64,000 nt of DNA from Nocardioides kongjuensis (GCF_013409625.1 NZ_JACCBF010000001.1:1987001-2051000), one strand, 5' to 3'; shown: positions 19,268 to 28,339, counted from the stretch's first letter. The notes: generated by a model not told the origin, from the sequence alone. A program made the numbers and translations.

Positions 19268-19286
19268 CGAGGGTAGGCATACCTAA
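19268..19286. promoter_or_regulatory. DtxR/IdeR-like iron box
   Basis: The 19-base site ending GTAGGCATACCTAA matches 14 of 19 positions of the IdeR consensus TTAGGTTAGGCTAACCTAA, with the 3' half nearly perfect. It is 18 bases upstream of the Cys-rich/ferritin operon (start 19249) and about 53 bases upstream of the divergent ArsC-like gene. Iron control of the ferritin operon is the likely function. Confidence 0.6.
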
Positions 19287-19326
19287 CCGACGTGACGCGG
19301 CTCACACGTGGCCCACGGCACTCGTC

Positions 19327-19332
19327 TAGGGT
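19327..19332 (+). promoter_or_regulatory. -10 box of ArsC-like gene, leaderless
   Basis: TAGGGT ends 8 bases before GTG 19340, so the transcript is expected to begin one base before the start codon. No ribosome site is visible. Confidence 0.45.
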
Positions 19333-19339
19333 TCGGGTC

Positions 19340-19699
19340 GTGATCGAGATCTGGCTGAACCCCGCGTGCTCCAAGTGCCGCACCGCCGAGAGCGAGCTGA
19401 AGGCCGCGGGCGTGGAGTACGCCGTGCGCCGCTACCTCGACGAGCCGCCCACGGTCGCCGAGCTCGAGAACGTGCTCGCCCGGCTGGGGCTCGAGCCCTG
19501 GGACATCGCGCGGACGACGGACGCCCGCAAGCTCGGCATCACGCTGCCGGCCAGGGACGTCGACCACCGAGCGGACTGGCTGGAGCTGATGGTCGACAAC
19601 CCCAGGCTCATCCAGCGCCCCATCCTCACCGCGTCGGACGGCACGACCGTCGTCGGCCGCGACCCCGAGTCGCTGTCCCGGGTGATCGCCGCGGAGTGA
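19340..19699 (+). CDS. ArsC/Spx-family thioredoxin-fold protein
   Basis: A 119-aa protein of the arsenate reductase-like family. It begins IEIWLNPACSKCRTAESEL with the CxxC pair (C10, C13), includes YLDEPPTVAELENVLARLG, and ends with the family block NPRLIQRPILTASDGTTVVGRDPESL. Most members of this type are of uncertain substrate; arsenate reduction is possible but no ars genes are near. GTG 19340 chosen from the -10 position and homologous start. Divergent from the ferritin operon across the iron box. Confidence 0.82.
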   Translation: MIEIWLNPACSKCRTAESELKAAGVEYAVRRYLDEPPTVAELENVLARLGLEPWDIARTTDARKLGITLPARDVDHRADWLELMVDNPRLIQRPILTASDGTTVVGRDPESLSRVIAAE

Positions 19700-19779
19700 T
19701 CCGGCGTCGCCTGTCAGCCGCAGGTGATCCTGAGCGCCTCACGCGGCGCCGAATGTTCTCCGTCGGGCGCAGCGAGGGC

Positions 19780-21819
19780 CTAGACCAAGGAGTTGGCCTT
19801 GCGGATCACCTCGACGATCCCGCCCATGATCTCGGTCAGCCCGAAGTCCTTGGGCGTGTAGACCGCGGCCACGCCGAGCTCGATCAGCGCCTTGCCGTCG
19901 GACTCGGGGATGATCCCGCCGACGATGACGGGCACGTCGCCCATCCCGGCCGCTCGGAGACCGTCGAGCACGGCCGGCACCAGCTCCATGTGGGAGCCGG
20001 ACAGGATCGACAGGCCGACGCAGTGGACGTCCTCGGCGACGGCCGCGGCGACGATCTGCTCCGGGGTGAGCCGGATGCCCTGGTAGATGACCTCGAAACC
20101 GGCGTCGCGGGCGCGTACGGCGACCTGCTCGGCGCCGTTCGAGTGACCGTCGAGGCCGGGCTTGCCGACGAGCAGGCGCAGGCGACCGCCGAGCTCCTCG
20201 CCCGTGGTGCGCACGGCCTCGCGGACGGCGGTCAGCTCGGCACCGGCCTCGGCGACGCCCACGGCGCCGGCGACGCCGGTGGGGGCGCGGAACTCGCCGA
20301 AGACCTCGCGCAGCACGCCGGCCCACTCCCCCGTGGTCGCGCCCGCACGGGCGGCGGCGAGGGTGGCGGCCATCAGGTTGGTGCCGGTCTTGGCGTCCTC
20401 GGCCAGACGCGCGAGGGCGGCGTCGACCTCGCCCTGGTCCCGCTGGGCCTTCCAGGCCTCGACGGAGGCGAGGGCGGACTTCTCGGCCTCGGGGTCGGCG
20501 ACCATGATCGCGCCGTCGAGGTCCGCGGTGAGCGGGCTCTGCTCGGTGGTGTCGAACTTGTTGACGCCGACGATGATCTCCTCGCCGGCCTCGATCGCCG
20601 CGCGACGGCGGGCGTGGGAGGAGACCAGCTCCTGCTTCATGTAGCCCGAGTCGACCGCGGCGATCGCGCCACCCATCGCCTGGACCCGGTCGATCTCGGC
20701 CTTGGCGCCGGCGATCAGCTCCTGGACCTTGGCCTCGATGACGGGCGAGCCGTCGAAGATGTCCTCGTACTCGAGCAGGTCGGACTCGAAGGCGAGGACC
20801 TGCTGCAGGCGCAGCGACCACTGCTGGTCCCACGGGCGCGGGAGGCCGAGGGCCTCGTTCCACGCGGGGAGCTGGACGGCGCGGGCGCGGGCCTTCTTGG
20901 ACAGCGTCACGGCGAGCATCTCGAGGACGATGCGCTGGACGTTGTTCTCCGGCTGCGCCTCGGTGAGGCCGAGGCTGTTGACCTGGACCCCGTAGCGGAA
21001 GCGGCGCATCTTCTCGTCGGTGACGCCGTAGCGCTCGCGGGTGATCTCGTCCCACAGGTCGACGAAGGCGCGCATCTTGCACATCTCCTCGACGAAGCGC
21101 ACGCCGGCGTTGACGAAGAAGGAGATCCGGCCGACGACCTTCTCGAAGTCGTCGTCGGAGACCTGGCCGGAGTTCTTCACCTGGTCGAGCACGGCGATCG
21201 CGGTGCACATGGCGTACGCGATCTCCTGCACGGGCGTCGCGCCGGCCTCCTGCAGGTGGTAGCTGCAGATGTTGATCGGGTTCCACTTCGGGATCTCGTG
21301 GACCGTGTAGGCGATCATGTCGCCGATCAGGCGCAGGGAGTGCTCGGGCGGGAACACGTAGGTGCCGCGCGAGAGGTACTCCTTGATGATGTCGTTCTGG
21401 GTCGTGCCCGCGAGCTGGTGGGCGACCTCCGACGGCGACAGATCGGGGTTCTGCTCCTCGGCGGCGACCTGGTACATCGCGAGCAGCCACATGGCGGTCG
21501 CGTTGATCGTCATCGAGGTGTTCATCTCGGTGAGGGGGATCTGGTCGAAGAGCTTGCGCATCTCCCCCAGGTGCGGCACGGGTACGCCGACCTTGCCGAC
21601 CTCGCCGCGCGACAGCGGGCTGTCGGGGTCGTACCCGGTCTGGGTCGGCAGGTCGAAGGCCACCGAGAGGCCGGTCTGGCCCTTGGCCAGGTTGGTCCGG
21701 TACAGCGCGTTGGACGCCTCGGCGGTCGAGTGACCGGCGTAGGTACGCATCACCCAGGGGCGGTCCTTGGTGTGCGATGCCTTCCCGGCGGTGCCGGCTG
21801 CGTCGGGCGAGGTGCTCAT
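19780..21819 (-). CDS. ecm: B12-dependent acyl-CoA mutase, ethylmalonyl-CoA mutase type (MeaA)
   Basis: Adenosylcobalamin enzyme that rearranges ethylmalonyl-CoA to methylsuccinyl-CoA. The 679-aa single chain has the catalytic TIM barrel (MRTYAGHSTAEASNALYRTN, SVAFDLPTQTGYDPDSP, TMSINATAM-like NTSMTINATAMWLL, SYHLQEAGATPVQE, NSLGLTEAQPENNVQRI) and a C-terminal B12 domain with GLDGHSNGAEQV (the DxHxxG cobalt-binding His), GLSILSGSH and VIVGGIIPESD. TGYDPDSPLSRGEVGKVG and the overall length resemble MeaA/Ecm rather than the two-subunit methylmalonyl-CoA mutase, and ccrA in the same window supplies ethylmalonyl-CoA. ATG 21819 chosen, with the palindrome 23 bases before it. Substrate assignment within the mutase family is likely but not proven. 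Confidence 0.88.
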   Translation of the reverse strand: MSTSPDAAGTAGKASHTKDRPWVMRTYAGHSTAEASNALYRTNLAKGQTGLSVAFDLPTQTGYDPDSPLSRGEVGKVGVPVPHLGEMRKLFDQIPLTEMNTSMTINATAMWLLAMYQVAAEEQNPDLSPSEVAHQLAGTTQNDIIKEYLSRGTYVFPPEHSLRLIGDMIAYTVHEIPKWNPINICSYHLQEAGATPVQEIAYAMCTAIAVLDQVKNSGQVSDDDFEKVVGRISFFVNAGVRFVEEMCKMRAFVDLWDEITRERYGVTDEKMRRFRYGVQVNSLGLTEAQPENNVQRIVLEMLAVTLSKKARARAVQLPAWNEALGLPRPWDQQWSLRLQQVLAFESDLLEYEDIFDGSPVIEAKVQELIAGAKAEIDRVQAMGGAIAAVDSGYMKQELVSSHARRRAAIEAGEEIIVGVNKFDTTEQSPLTADLDGAIMVADPEAEKSALASVEAWKAQRDQGEVDAALARLAEDAKTGTNLMAATLAAARAGATTGEWAGVLREVFGEFRAPTGVAGAVGVAEAGAELTAVREAVRTTGEELGGRLRLLVGKPGLDGHSNGAEQVAVRARDAGFEVIYQGIRLTPEQIVAAAVAEDVHCVGLSILSGSHMELVPAVLDGLRAAGMGDVPVIVGGIIPESDGKALIELGVAAVYTPKDFGLTEIMGGIVEVIRKANSLV

Positions 21820-21841
21820 ACGCCGAAGCGTAGGCCGATCG

Positions 21842-21855
21842 CTACCGCTTGGTAA
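21842..21855. promoter_or_regulatory. TACC-GCTT-GGTA palindrome before mutase
   Basis: CTACC-GCTT-GGTAA is 23 bases upstream of the mutase start at 21819. Arms are identical to the element at 16776-16789. Same proposed regulator. Confidence 0.5.
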
Positions 21856-21893
21856 CCGTCGTCCGTGTGGGGTTCTCCACAACGCAGGCGGGC

Positions 21894-22244
21894 TCAGGCG
21901 GGGATCGGCTCCCGCTCGACCTCGATCAGCCGGATCAGGTGGGTGAGGTGCAGCATCCGCCGGACGGCGGGCTGGGCGCCGCGCAGGACCACGCGGACGC
22001 CGTAGCGCTGGGCCTGCCGGCTGGCCGCGGCGATCACCTTGAGGGCGGTCGCGTCGATCGAGCCGACGGCGCTGATGTCGAGCACGACCGGACTGATCAG
22101 GTCGGTGCCGCAGGCACGGATGTGCTCGTGCACCGCCGCACGCAGCTCACCCGTGCTGCGCACGTCGAGATCGCCTGCCAGGACCAGGATGGGCTCGCCG
22201 AGAACGTGCTCGACACGGATGGCGGTGGACTGCCGTGCTCCCAT
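21894..22244 (-). CDS. STAS-domain anti-anti-sigma-type protein
   Basis: A 116-aa single STAS domain (residues about 10-110: ILVLAGDLDVRSTGELRAAVHEHI, VVLDISAVGSIDATALKVI, RMLHLTHLIRLIEV). In SpoIIAA/RsbV the loop reads D-S-S-G with a phosphorylatable Ser; here it is D-A-T-A, so only a Thr remains. No kinase or sigma factor is adjacent, so it is an orphan whose partner lies elsewhere. ATG 22244. It is divergent from the adenosyltransferase gene with 131 bases between. Confidence 0.82.
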   Translation of the reverse strand: MGARQSTAIRVEHVLGEPILVLAGDLDVRSTGELRAAVHEHIRACGTDLISPVVLDISAVGSIDATALKVIAAASRQAQRYGVRVVLRGAQPAVRRMLHLTHLIRLIEVEREPIPA

Positions 22245-22362
22245 TGGTTCCCTCCCGAGATCGATCCGGACAGGCGCCCCACACGCCTGTTACCCACCAT
22301 GACGCTCCGGCAGTCCGATCGGTTGCATGCCGGGCCGAACTTTTTCTGCGGGCGGCCGGGGC

Positions 22363-22368
22363 TACCCT
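22363..22368 (+). promoter_or_regulatory. -10 box of cobalamin adenosyltransferase gene, leaderless
   Basis: TACCCT ends 8 bases before ATG 22376; transcript expected to start one base before the codon. Confidence 0.45.
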
Positions 22369-22375
22369 CCGAGTC

Positions 22376-22978
22376 ATGGTCAACCTCACCCGCATCTACA
22401 CGCGCACCGGTGACGCCGGCGAGACCCGCCTCGGCGACATGAGTGTGACGTCGAAGACCGACCTGCGACTCGAGGCCTACGCGACCGTCGACGAGGCCAA
22501 CGCCCAGATCGCGGTGGCCGTGGCGACCGGCGGGCTGAGCGACCACGTCGTCGCGGTGCTCACGCACGTCCAGAACGAGATGTTCGACGTGGGGGCCGAC
22601 CTGTGCAACCCGGTCGTGCCCGACCCGGAGTACCCGCCGCTGCGCATCGAGCAGGCCTCGATCGACCGGCTCGAGAAGTGGTGCGACCACTTCAACGAGG
22701 ACCTCGAGAAGCTGCGGTCGTTCATCCTCAACGGCGGCACGCCGGCGGCGGCCCACCTGCACGTCGCGCGCACCGTCGTACGCCGCGCCGAGCGGGCCGC
22801 GTGGGCGGCCAACGCCGTGCACGGCGAGACGATGAACCCGCTGGCCATCACCTACCTCAACCGGCTCAGCGACCTGCTCTTCATCCTGGCCCGGCACGCG
22901 AACCGCGAGGTCGGCGACGTGCTGTGGGTGCCGGGTGGCGACCGCGGCTACGCCGACGAGCGCGGGCAGAGCGAGTGA
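22376..22978 (+). CDS. ATP:cob(I)alamin adenosyltransferase (PduO type)
   Basis: Makes adenosylcobalamin, the cofactor of the mutase encoded just upstream on the other strand. The 200-aa helical-bundle protein has the ATP-binding N-terminus IYTRTGDAGETRLGD, the SFILNGGTPAAAHLHVARTVVRRAERAA helix with the conserved Arg/Glu residues, and NPLAITYLNRLSDLLFILAR. Start ATG 22376, leaderless by promoter position. In M. tuberculosis the same gene (Rv1314c) also lies a short distance from the ATP synthase operon. Confidence 0.93.
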   Translation: MVNLTRIYTRTGDAGETRLGDMSVTSKTDLRLEAYATVDEANAQIAVAVATGGLSDHVVAVLTHVQNEMFDVGADLCNPVVPDPEYPPLRIEQASIDRLEKWCDHFNEDLEKLRSFILNGGTPAAAHLHVARTVVRRAERAAWAANAVHGETMNPLAITYLNRLSDLLFILARHANREVGDVLWVPGGDRGYADERGQSE

Positions 22979-23023
22979 AGCGGCGCCGATAACACGTTGC
23001 GACGTCCGGGCGGTCCCCGGACG

Positions 23024-23566
23024 ATGGGGCCGGTGGACGTGACCTTCACGAAGCTGGCCGGGCGCTACGAGATCGCCGTCGACCGCACGGTCGGTGCCGC
23101 CCTCGCGCCGCGCAACGGGCCGGGCCACAGCGACGCGGTGCCGCACGACGTCGCGCACCTGCTGGTCGAGGTCGAGGACGGGATCCGCGGCGGCGTCTAC
23201 GGCCGGCTCGCCGCGGCCGACGGCGACGACGGGATGTTCTGGCCTCTCGCCCCGGCCGAGCGTCGTACGTCGCTGAGGAAGCGGCGCACGCCGACGCCCG
23301 AGGAGTCCGCCGACATGGCGCGCTCGGAGCGGCTCGCGTCGTTGACCGTGGCGCTGTGGGAGGTGGTCCGCGGACGGCGGCCCGCGGACCCGTCGTGGCC
23401 CGGACGCGTCGAGGACAGCGAGGTCGACCCGGACCTGTTGGAGCGGCTCTTCGCGCGCTACGACGACTTCGCCGCGCGCTGGTCGGACCTGCCCGACGGT
23501 GGCTCGATCACGCTCGGGTGGCCGTTCCCCGAGGGCACCGGGAAGCGGCGCCGCACCCGTCGGTGA
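23024..23566 (+). CDS. Conserved hypothetical protein
   Basis: Function not recognised. About 180 aa, with a predicted beta-rich N-terminus (TFTKLAGRYEIAVDR), a short HDVAHLLVEVEDGIRGGVYGRLAAADG segment resembling a compact alpha/beta domain, and a C-terminal helical part ending in RRRTRR. No signal peptide or membrane helix. Start ATG 23024 or GTG 23033; the latter is preceded by GACGAT seven bases upstream, like other leaderless genes here. It follows the adenosyltransferase by 45 bases and precedes the helicase by 57 on the same strand. Confidence 0.65.
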   Translation: MGPVDVTFTKLAGRYEIAVDRTVGAALAPRNGPGHSDAVPHDVAHLLVEVEDGIRGGVYGRLAAADGDDGMFWPLAPAERRTSLRKRRTPTPEESADMARSERLASLTVALWEVVRGRRPADPSWPGRVEDSEVDPDLLERLFARYDDFAARWSDLPDGGSITLGWPFPEGTGKRRRTRR

Positions 23567-23623
23567 CCACCCCCTCGCGGGGATCAGGGAATCGTCGGCG
23601 GGGCGTGCCACGATGAGGGAACC

Positions 23624-26600
23624 GTGGACGTCCTCGCCGAGCTGACCGACGACTTCCTGGCGCGCCACTTCGACGCCGGGACACTCGAGCGCGCCCGCGA
23701 CATCGTGGCCGCCGGCGGCGTACGACGCCCCGAGATCGGCATGCGCTCGGCAGCGTCCGTGACCGCGACGGCGGAGGTGCTCGGGAGCCGGGAGACGCCG
23801 TACCAGGTCCAGCTCCACGTCGAGGCGCCCAACGCCAGCTACGCGGGCTGGGTGTTCACCGTGTGCACCTGCCCCGTGCGCTCGGTGTGCAAGCACGGCG
23901 CCGCGCTGGCCCTGACCCTGCGCCAGACCTTCACCCAGCCGGCCGGCGAGGCCGCGTGGCGCCGTTCGGTGGAGCGCCTGGTGGGCGAGCTCGAGCGGCA
24001 GCAGCCGTCGGTGCGCGAGGAGGTGCCGCTGGCGCTCGAGGTCACCCTCGACCGCGGCCGCGGCAGCTATCGCTCCGCCGGTCCGACGCTGCGCGTGCGA
24101 CCGCTGCGGCAGGGCAGGAGCAAGCCCTGGATCAAGAGCGGCGCGGAGTGGAGCGAGGTCGGCGGCAGCCCGCGCGGGTTCGTCCAGCGGCAGGCCGACG
24201 CGCTCGCTGCGCTCCACACCCAGTGGGCCGGGCACCGCGGCTACTCCCCGGCCGGGCTCTCCCCCGCCCTCGACGAGTTCGGCGACCAGGTCGTCCGCGC
24301 GCTGCGCAACGCCCGCGACGCCGGGGTCACGCTGCTGGCGGCGCGGCCACTGGTCTCGGTCGAGGTGGCCGACGAACCGGCCGAGGTCGTGGCCGAGCTC
24401 GGCGACGTCGACGGCGGCACGACGATGCGCGCGGTCGTCACCCTCGGCGAGCGGACCTGGCGCGACGAGTCGGTGGTGCTGGTCGGCTCCCCCGCGTCGG
24501 TCGTCGGGCTGCTCGACGACAGCGGCCACCTCGTCATCGCGGCGACCACGACCCCCGTGCCGCCCGCCCTGCGCCACCTGGTCGACGGACCGCCGATCCT
24601 GGTCCCGCCTGCCGACCTCGCCGACTTCCGCGAGGCGCTGCCCGGCCTGATGCGGCTGGTGCCGGTGCGTGCGGACGCCTCGTCGGTCGAGCTGCCCGAG
24701 CCGCTGGCGCCGACGCTCGTGCTGACCGTCTCGTGGCACACCTCGACCAAGGCCGGCCTGGCGTGGCACTGGCAGTACGGCGACGACGCCGAGCGCAGCT
24801 GCCCGCTCGCCAGCAGCGAGTCCCTCGGCGGCGTGCGCGACCGCGCGGCCGAGCAGGCGCTGCTCGCGACCGTCCCGCCCGGACTCCTGCAGGTCTCGAC
24901 GGTGACCGACGGCGACGCCCTGACCCTGGCCATCCACGACCTGCCCCACCTGCGCGAGCTCGACGGCGTCCGGGTGGTCGAGGAGGAGCGCCCCGACTTC
25001 CGCGAGGCCGACGTCGCGCCCGAGATCCGGTTCGACCTGGTCGAGCCGGAGTCCGGGTCCAGCACCACCGACTGGCTCGACCTCGCCGTCACGGTCAGCG
25101 TCGACGGCGAGCAGATCCCGCTTCCCGACGTGCTCGCCGCGCTCACCCTCGACCTGGAGTTCCTGGTCCTGCCGAGCGGCCTGTACGTCACCACCGACCG
25201 CCCCGAGCTCGACCGGCTGCGGGAGGTGGTCACCGCGGCCGCCGAGCTGCGCGAGCGCGAGGGCAACCGGATCGGCATCGGCCACCACGACCTCGGCCTG
25301 TGGGCCCAGCTCGCCGAGACCGGGCTGGTCGACGCCCAGGTCGCCGAGTGGGTCGAGCGAGCGCAGGCGCTGCGCGACCTCACCGACATCCCGCGGCCCG
25401 AGCCGCGCGGGCTGGTCACCGACCTGCGCAGCTACCAGCGTGAGGGATTCTGGTGGCTGGCGTTCCTGTGGCAGCACGGCCTCGGCGGCGTCCTCGCCGA
25501 CGACATGGGTCTCGGCAAGACGCTCCAGGTGCTGGCCCTGATCACCCATGCCCGAGCCGAACGACCCTTCGACGCGCCCTTCCTCGTCGTCGCCCCGACC
25601 AGCGTCGTCACGGCCTGGGCCACCGAGGCCGCACGGCACGCGCCCGGGTTGCGCGTCGCGGTCGCGGCTCGTCGTACCGACGACGTGGCGGCGCTGGCGC
25701 GTGAGCACGACGTCGTGGTGACGACGTACACGCTGCTGCGGCTGGCCCACGAGGAGTACGCCGACCTCGCATGGTCCGGCCTGGTGCTCGACGAGGCACA
25801 GCAGGCCAAGAACCACCAGAGCAAGACCTACCAGGCAATCCGCACGATCACCGCGCCGTTCCGGCTCGCCGTGACCGGCACGCCGTTCGAGAACCGGCTG
25901 ATGGAGCTGTGGTCGCTGCTGTCGATCACCGTGCCCGGGCTGTACCCGTGGCCGCGCACGTTCCAGGAGAAGGTCGTACGGCCGGTCGAGCGCGACGCCG
26001 ACCAGGTGGTGCTCGACCGGTTCCGTGCCCGGATCAAGCCGTTCCTGCTGCGGCGCACGAAGGAGCTGGTGGCCGACGACCTGCCGCCCAAGCAGGAGCA
26101 GGTGCTGCAGGTCGACCTCGAGCCGGCCCACCGCAGGATCTACGACACCCACCTCGCCAAGGAGCGCCAGCGGATCCTCGGGCTGGTCGAGGACTTCGAC
26201 CGCAACCGGGTCGCGATCTTCAGTGCGCTGACCAAGCTGCGCCAGCTCGCCCTCGACGCCGCGCTGGTCGACGACGAGCACGAGACGGTCGGCTCGGCCA
26301 AGCTCGACGTGCTCGTCGAGCACCTCGCCGAGATCACCGCGGAGGGCCACAAGGCGCTGGTGTTCAGCCAGTTCACCTCGTTCCTGACCCGGGTCCGCTC
26401 GCGTCTCGACGACGTGGGGATCGCGACGACGTACCTCGACGGCACGACCCGCGACCGCGCCGGCGTCATCGACAAGTTCCGTTCCGGCGACTCCCCCGTC
26501 TTCCTGATCTCCCTCAAGGCGGGCGGCACCGGCCTGACCCTCACCGAGGCCGACTACGTCTTCGTGCTCGACCCGTGGTGGAACCCCGCCGCCGAGGCAC

Positions 26601-26800
26601 AGGCCGTCGACCGCGCCCACCGGATCGGCCAGACCCGCCACGTCCACGTCTACCGGCTGGTCGCGACCGACACCATCGAGGAGAAGGTGATGGAGCTCAA
26701 GGCCCGCAAGGCAGAGCTGTTCGCCCAGGTCATCGACGGCGACGGGGCGATGAGCACCTCGATCGGGGCCGAGGACATCCGCGGGCTGTTCGAGGACTGA
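23624..26800 (+). CDS. SNF2-family DNA helicase/translocase with SWIM zinc finger
   Basis: A 1058-aa ATP-dependent DNA translocase of the RapA/HepA-like SNF2 class. Residues 81-91 form a SWIM zinc finger (CTCPVRSVCKH). Residues about 150-560 are a variable middle region. The helicase part includes the Q-like SYQREGFWWLAFLW, Walker A DDMGLGKTLQVL (about residue 625), LDEAQQAKN (about 720), TGTPFENRLMELWSLL, and the C-terminal helicase domain with VFSQFTSFLTR, FLISLKAGGTGLTLTEADYV and the final DRAHRIGQTRHVHVYRL. Likely acts in transcription recycling or DNA repair; exact role unknown. GTG 23624. Standalone gene; 114 bases downstream separate it from the convergent MFS gene and hold no clear terminator. 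Confidence 0.92.
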   Translation: MDVLAELTDDFLARHFDAGTLERARDIVAAGGVRRPEIGMRSAASVTATAEVLGSRETPYQVQLHVEAPNASYAGWVFTVCTCPVRSVCKHGAALALTLRQTFTQPAGEAAWRRSVERLVGELERQQPSVREEVPLALEVTLDRGRGSYRSAGPTLRVRPLRQGRSKPWIKSGAEWSEVGGSPRGFVQRQADALAALHTQWAGHRGYSPAGLSPALDEFGDQVVRALRNARDAGVTLLAARPLVSVEVADEPAEVVAELGDVDGGTTMRAVVTLGERTWRDESVVLVGSPASVVGLLDDSGHLVIAATTTPVPPALRHLVDGPPILVPPADLADFREALPGLMRLVPVRADASSVELPEPLAPTLVLTVSWHTSTKAGLAWHWQYGDDAERSCPLASSESLGGVRDRAAEQALLATVPPGLLQVSTVTDGDALTLAIHDLPHLRELDGVRVVEEERPDFREADVAPEIRFDLVEPESGSSTTDWLDLAVTVSVDGEQIPLPDVLAALTLDLEFLVLPSGLYVTTDRPELDRLREVVTAAAELREREGNRIGIGHHDLGLWAQLAETGLVDAQVAEWVERAQALRDLTDIPRPEPRGLVTDLRSYQREGFWWLAFLWQHGLGGVLADDMGLGKTLQVLALITHARAERPFDAPFLVVAPTSVVTAWATEAARHAPGLRVAVAARRTDDVAALAREHDVVVTTYTLLRLAHEEYADLAWSGLVLDEAQQAKNHQSKTYQAIRTITAPFRLAVTGTPFENRLMELWSLLSITVPGLYPWPRTFQEKVVRPVERDADQVVLDRFRARIKPFLLRRTKELVADDLPPKQEQVLQVDLEPAHRRIYDTHLAKERQRILGLVEDFDRNRVAIFSALTKLRQLALDAALVDDEHETVGSAKLDVLVEHLAEITAEGHKALVFSQFTSFLTRVRSRLDDVGIATTYLDGTTRDRAGVIDKFRSGDSPVFLISLKAGGTGLTLTEADYVFVLDPWWNPAAEAQAVDRAHRIGQTRHVHVYRLVATDTIEEKVMELKARKAELFAQVIDGDGAMSTSIGAEDIRGLFED

Positions 26801-26914
26801 CCTGGTCTTTTGGGGACTGTCCGTCGGGCCTGGTCGGCAGGAGAATCCGGACCATGAGGACCGTCGCGCGGCTCGTCGTCCCCGACCGGACAGCCGGGGC
26901 GACGTCCGCCGTGG

Positions 26915-28330
26915 TCAGGGTGCGGGTGCGGCGCTGACGTCCGGAGCAGGGTTGCGGATCAGCAGCCAGGACAGCGCGCCCCCGGCGGCCAGGAGGCCGG
27001 CACAGCACAGCATCGCGGTGCGGTAGCCGGCGTCGAAGATCTCCGGGCGCTGGTAGTCGGCGCCGCCCAGCCCGACGACCAGGGGCAGGGCTGCCACCGC
27101 GAGCAACGAGCCGGCGCGAGCGACCGCGTTGTTGACGCCCGAGGCGACGCCGGCGTGCTCGTCCGGCACGGCGGCCAGCACCGCCGCGGTCAGCGGGGCG
27201 ACGAGCGCCGCGAGCCCGAGCCCGAACACGGTCAGGGGCAGCGCGACCTCGGTCCAGTAGTCGAGGTCGGCGTCGATGCGGCTGAGCAGCAGGGTGCCGG
27301 CGGCGCACAGCAGCGGACCGACGGTCATCGGCAGCCGCGGGCCGATCCGGCCGGCGAGGGCACCGCCACGACCGGCGAGCAGCAGCATCACGAGGGTGAT
27401 CGGGAGCGTGGACAGGCCGGCCTCGAGCGGGCCGAGGCCGGCGACGGTCTGCAGCTGCAGGACGAGGAAGAAGAGGACGCCGCCGAGGGCGGCGTACGTG
27501 AGCAGCGTCATCGCGTTCGCTGCGCTGAACTGCCGCGAGGCGAACAGGCCGGGCGGCAGCAGGGGCGCGTGCGAGCGGCGCTCGTCGAACCAGAAGGCGA
27601 CGGCCGACACCAGACCCACCAGGAGCGCGACCACGGCGACGGTCGGCTCCGTCGTCCACTCGATCAACCCGTAGGTGAGACCGCCGAGGCCGAGAGCGCA
27701 CAGCGCCGCGCCGGAGAGGTCGAATCCCCGCACGGCCGCCGGGTCGCGGGTCTCCGGCACCTTGCGGGCGACGAGGAGCGTCAGCACGGCGACGGGCAGG
27801 TTGATCAGGAACACCCAGCGCCAGCTGACCTGCTGGACCAGCCAGCCACCGAGGAAGGGACCGATCGCAGTCGCGACGCCACCCAGCCCGGACCAGGTGC
27901 CGATCGCGGTCGAGCGGTCCGACGGCGCGAACGCACCCTGGATCATGGCGAGGCTGCCGGGCACGAGCAGCGCCGCGGCCACACCCTGAGCGACCCGGGC
28001 GAGGATCAGCACGGAGGCCGTCGGGGCGAGACCGCAGGCGACCGAGGTGAGCGCGAAGCCGAGCACGCCGGTCATGAAGATCCGGCGTCGCCCGAACCGG
28101 TCACCGAGCGAACCGCCGAGCAGGGTCAGCGAGGCGAGGCTGAGCAGGTAGCCGTTGGACACCCACTGGAGCTCGCCGAGGCTGGCGTCGAGATCCTCGC
28201 CGATGCGGCGCAGCGCGACGTTGACCACGGTGCTGTCGAGCAGCGCGAGGGAGGAGCCGAGGATCGCCGCGGCGAGGACCGTGCGTCCGGTCCTCGACCC
28301 GACGGTGACCTCGGCGCAGGTCGGATCCAC
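26915..28330 (-). CDS. MFS exporter, DHA2 (14-helix) family
   Basis: A 471-aa drug:H+ antiporter type. It has about 14 hydrophobic helices, the motif A loop LGGSLGDRFGRRRIF after helix 2 and the motif C-like GPFLGGWLVQQVSWRWVFLINLP in helix 5, which mark DHA2 efflux proteins (EmrB/LfrA type). ATG 28330; the N-terminal 17 residues are polar. No regulator is next to it, so substrate and control are unknown. It follows the DUF2550 gene with 9 bases between and might be read through from the atp operon. Confidence 0.9.
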   Translation of the reverse strand: MDPTCAEVTVGSRTGRTVLAAAILGSSLALLDSTVVNVALRRIGEDLDASLGELQWVSNGYLLSLASLTLLGGSLGDRFGRRRIFMTGVLGFALTSVACGLAPTASVLILARVAQGVAAALLVPGSLAMIQGAFAPSDRSTAIGTWSGLGGVATAIGPFLGGWLVQQVSWRWVFLINLPVAVLTLLVARKVPETRDPAAVRGFDLSGAALCALGLGGLTYGLIEWTTEPTVAVVALLVGLVSAVAFWFDERRSHAPLLPPGLFASRQFSAANAMTLLTYAALGGVLFFLVLQLQTVAGLGPLEAGLSTLPITLVMLLLAGRGGALAGRIGPRLPMTVGPLLCAAGTLLLSRIDADLDYWTEVALPLTVFGLGLAALVAPLTAAVLAAVPDEHAGVASGVNNAVARAGSLLAVAALPLVVGLGGADYQRPEIFDAGYRTAMLCCAGLLAAGGALSWLLIRNPAPDVSAAPAP

Positions 28331-28339
28331 AGACGGAGA

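Noticed and set aside
19340..19699. Arsenic resistance operon
   Set aside because: Only one ArsC-like thioredoxin-fold gene is present, without arsR or an arsenite pump; the family includes many non-arsenate proteins.
21820..21893. Cobalamin riboswitch before the B12 mutase gene
   Set aside because: The gap is only 74 bases and lacks a B12-box-like sequence; a riboswitch needs about 200 bases.
22097..26647. 1516-codon minus-strand frame opposite the helicase and adenosyltransferase genes
   Set aside because: It is the shadow of high-GC coding on the other strand: Asp/Arg/Gly/Val-rich sequence without motifs. The plus-strand genes have clear families.
26854..26937. 27-codon ORF (MRTVARLVVPDR...) with AGGAG upstream, between the helicase and MFS genes
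   Set aside because: Short, no similarity recognised, and its end overlaps the MFS gene in the opposite direction; the context is a convergent gap. Cannot be supported as a gene.
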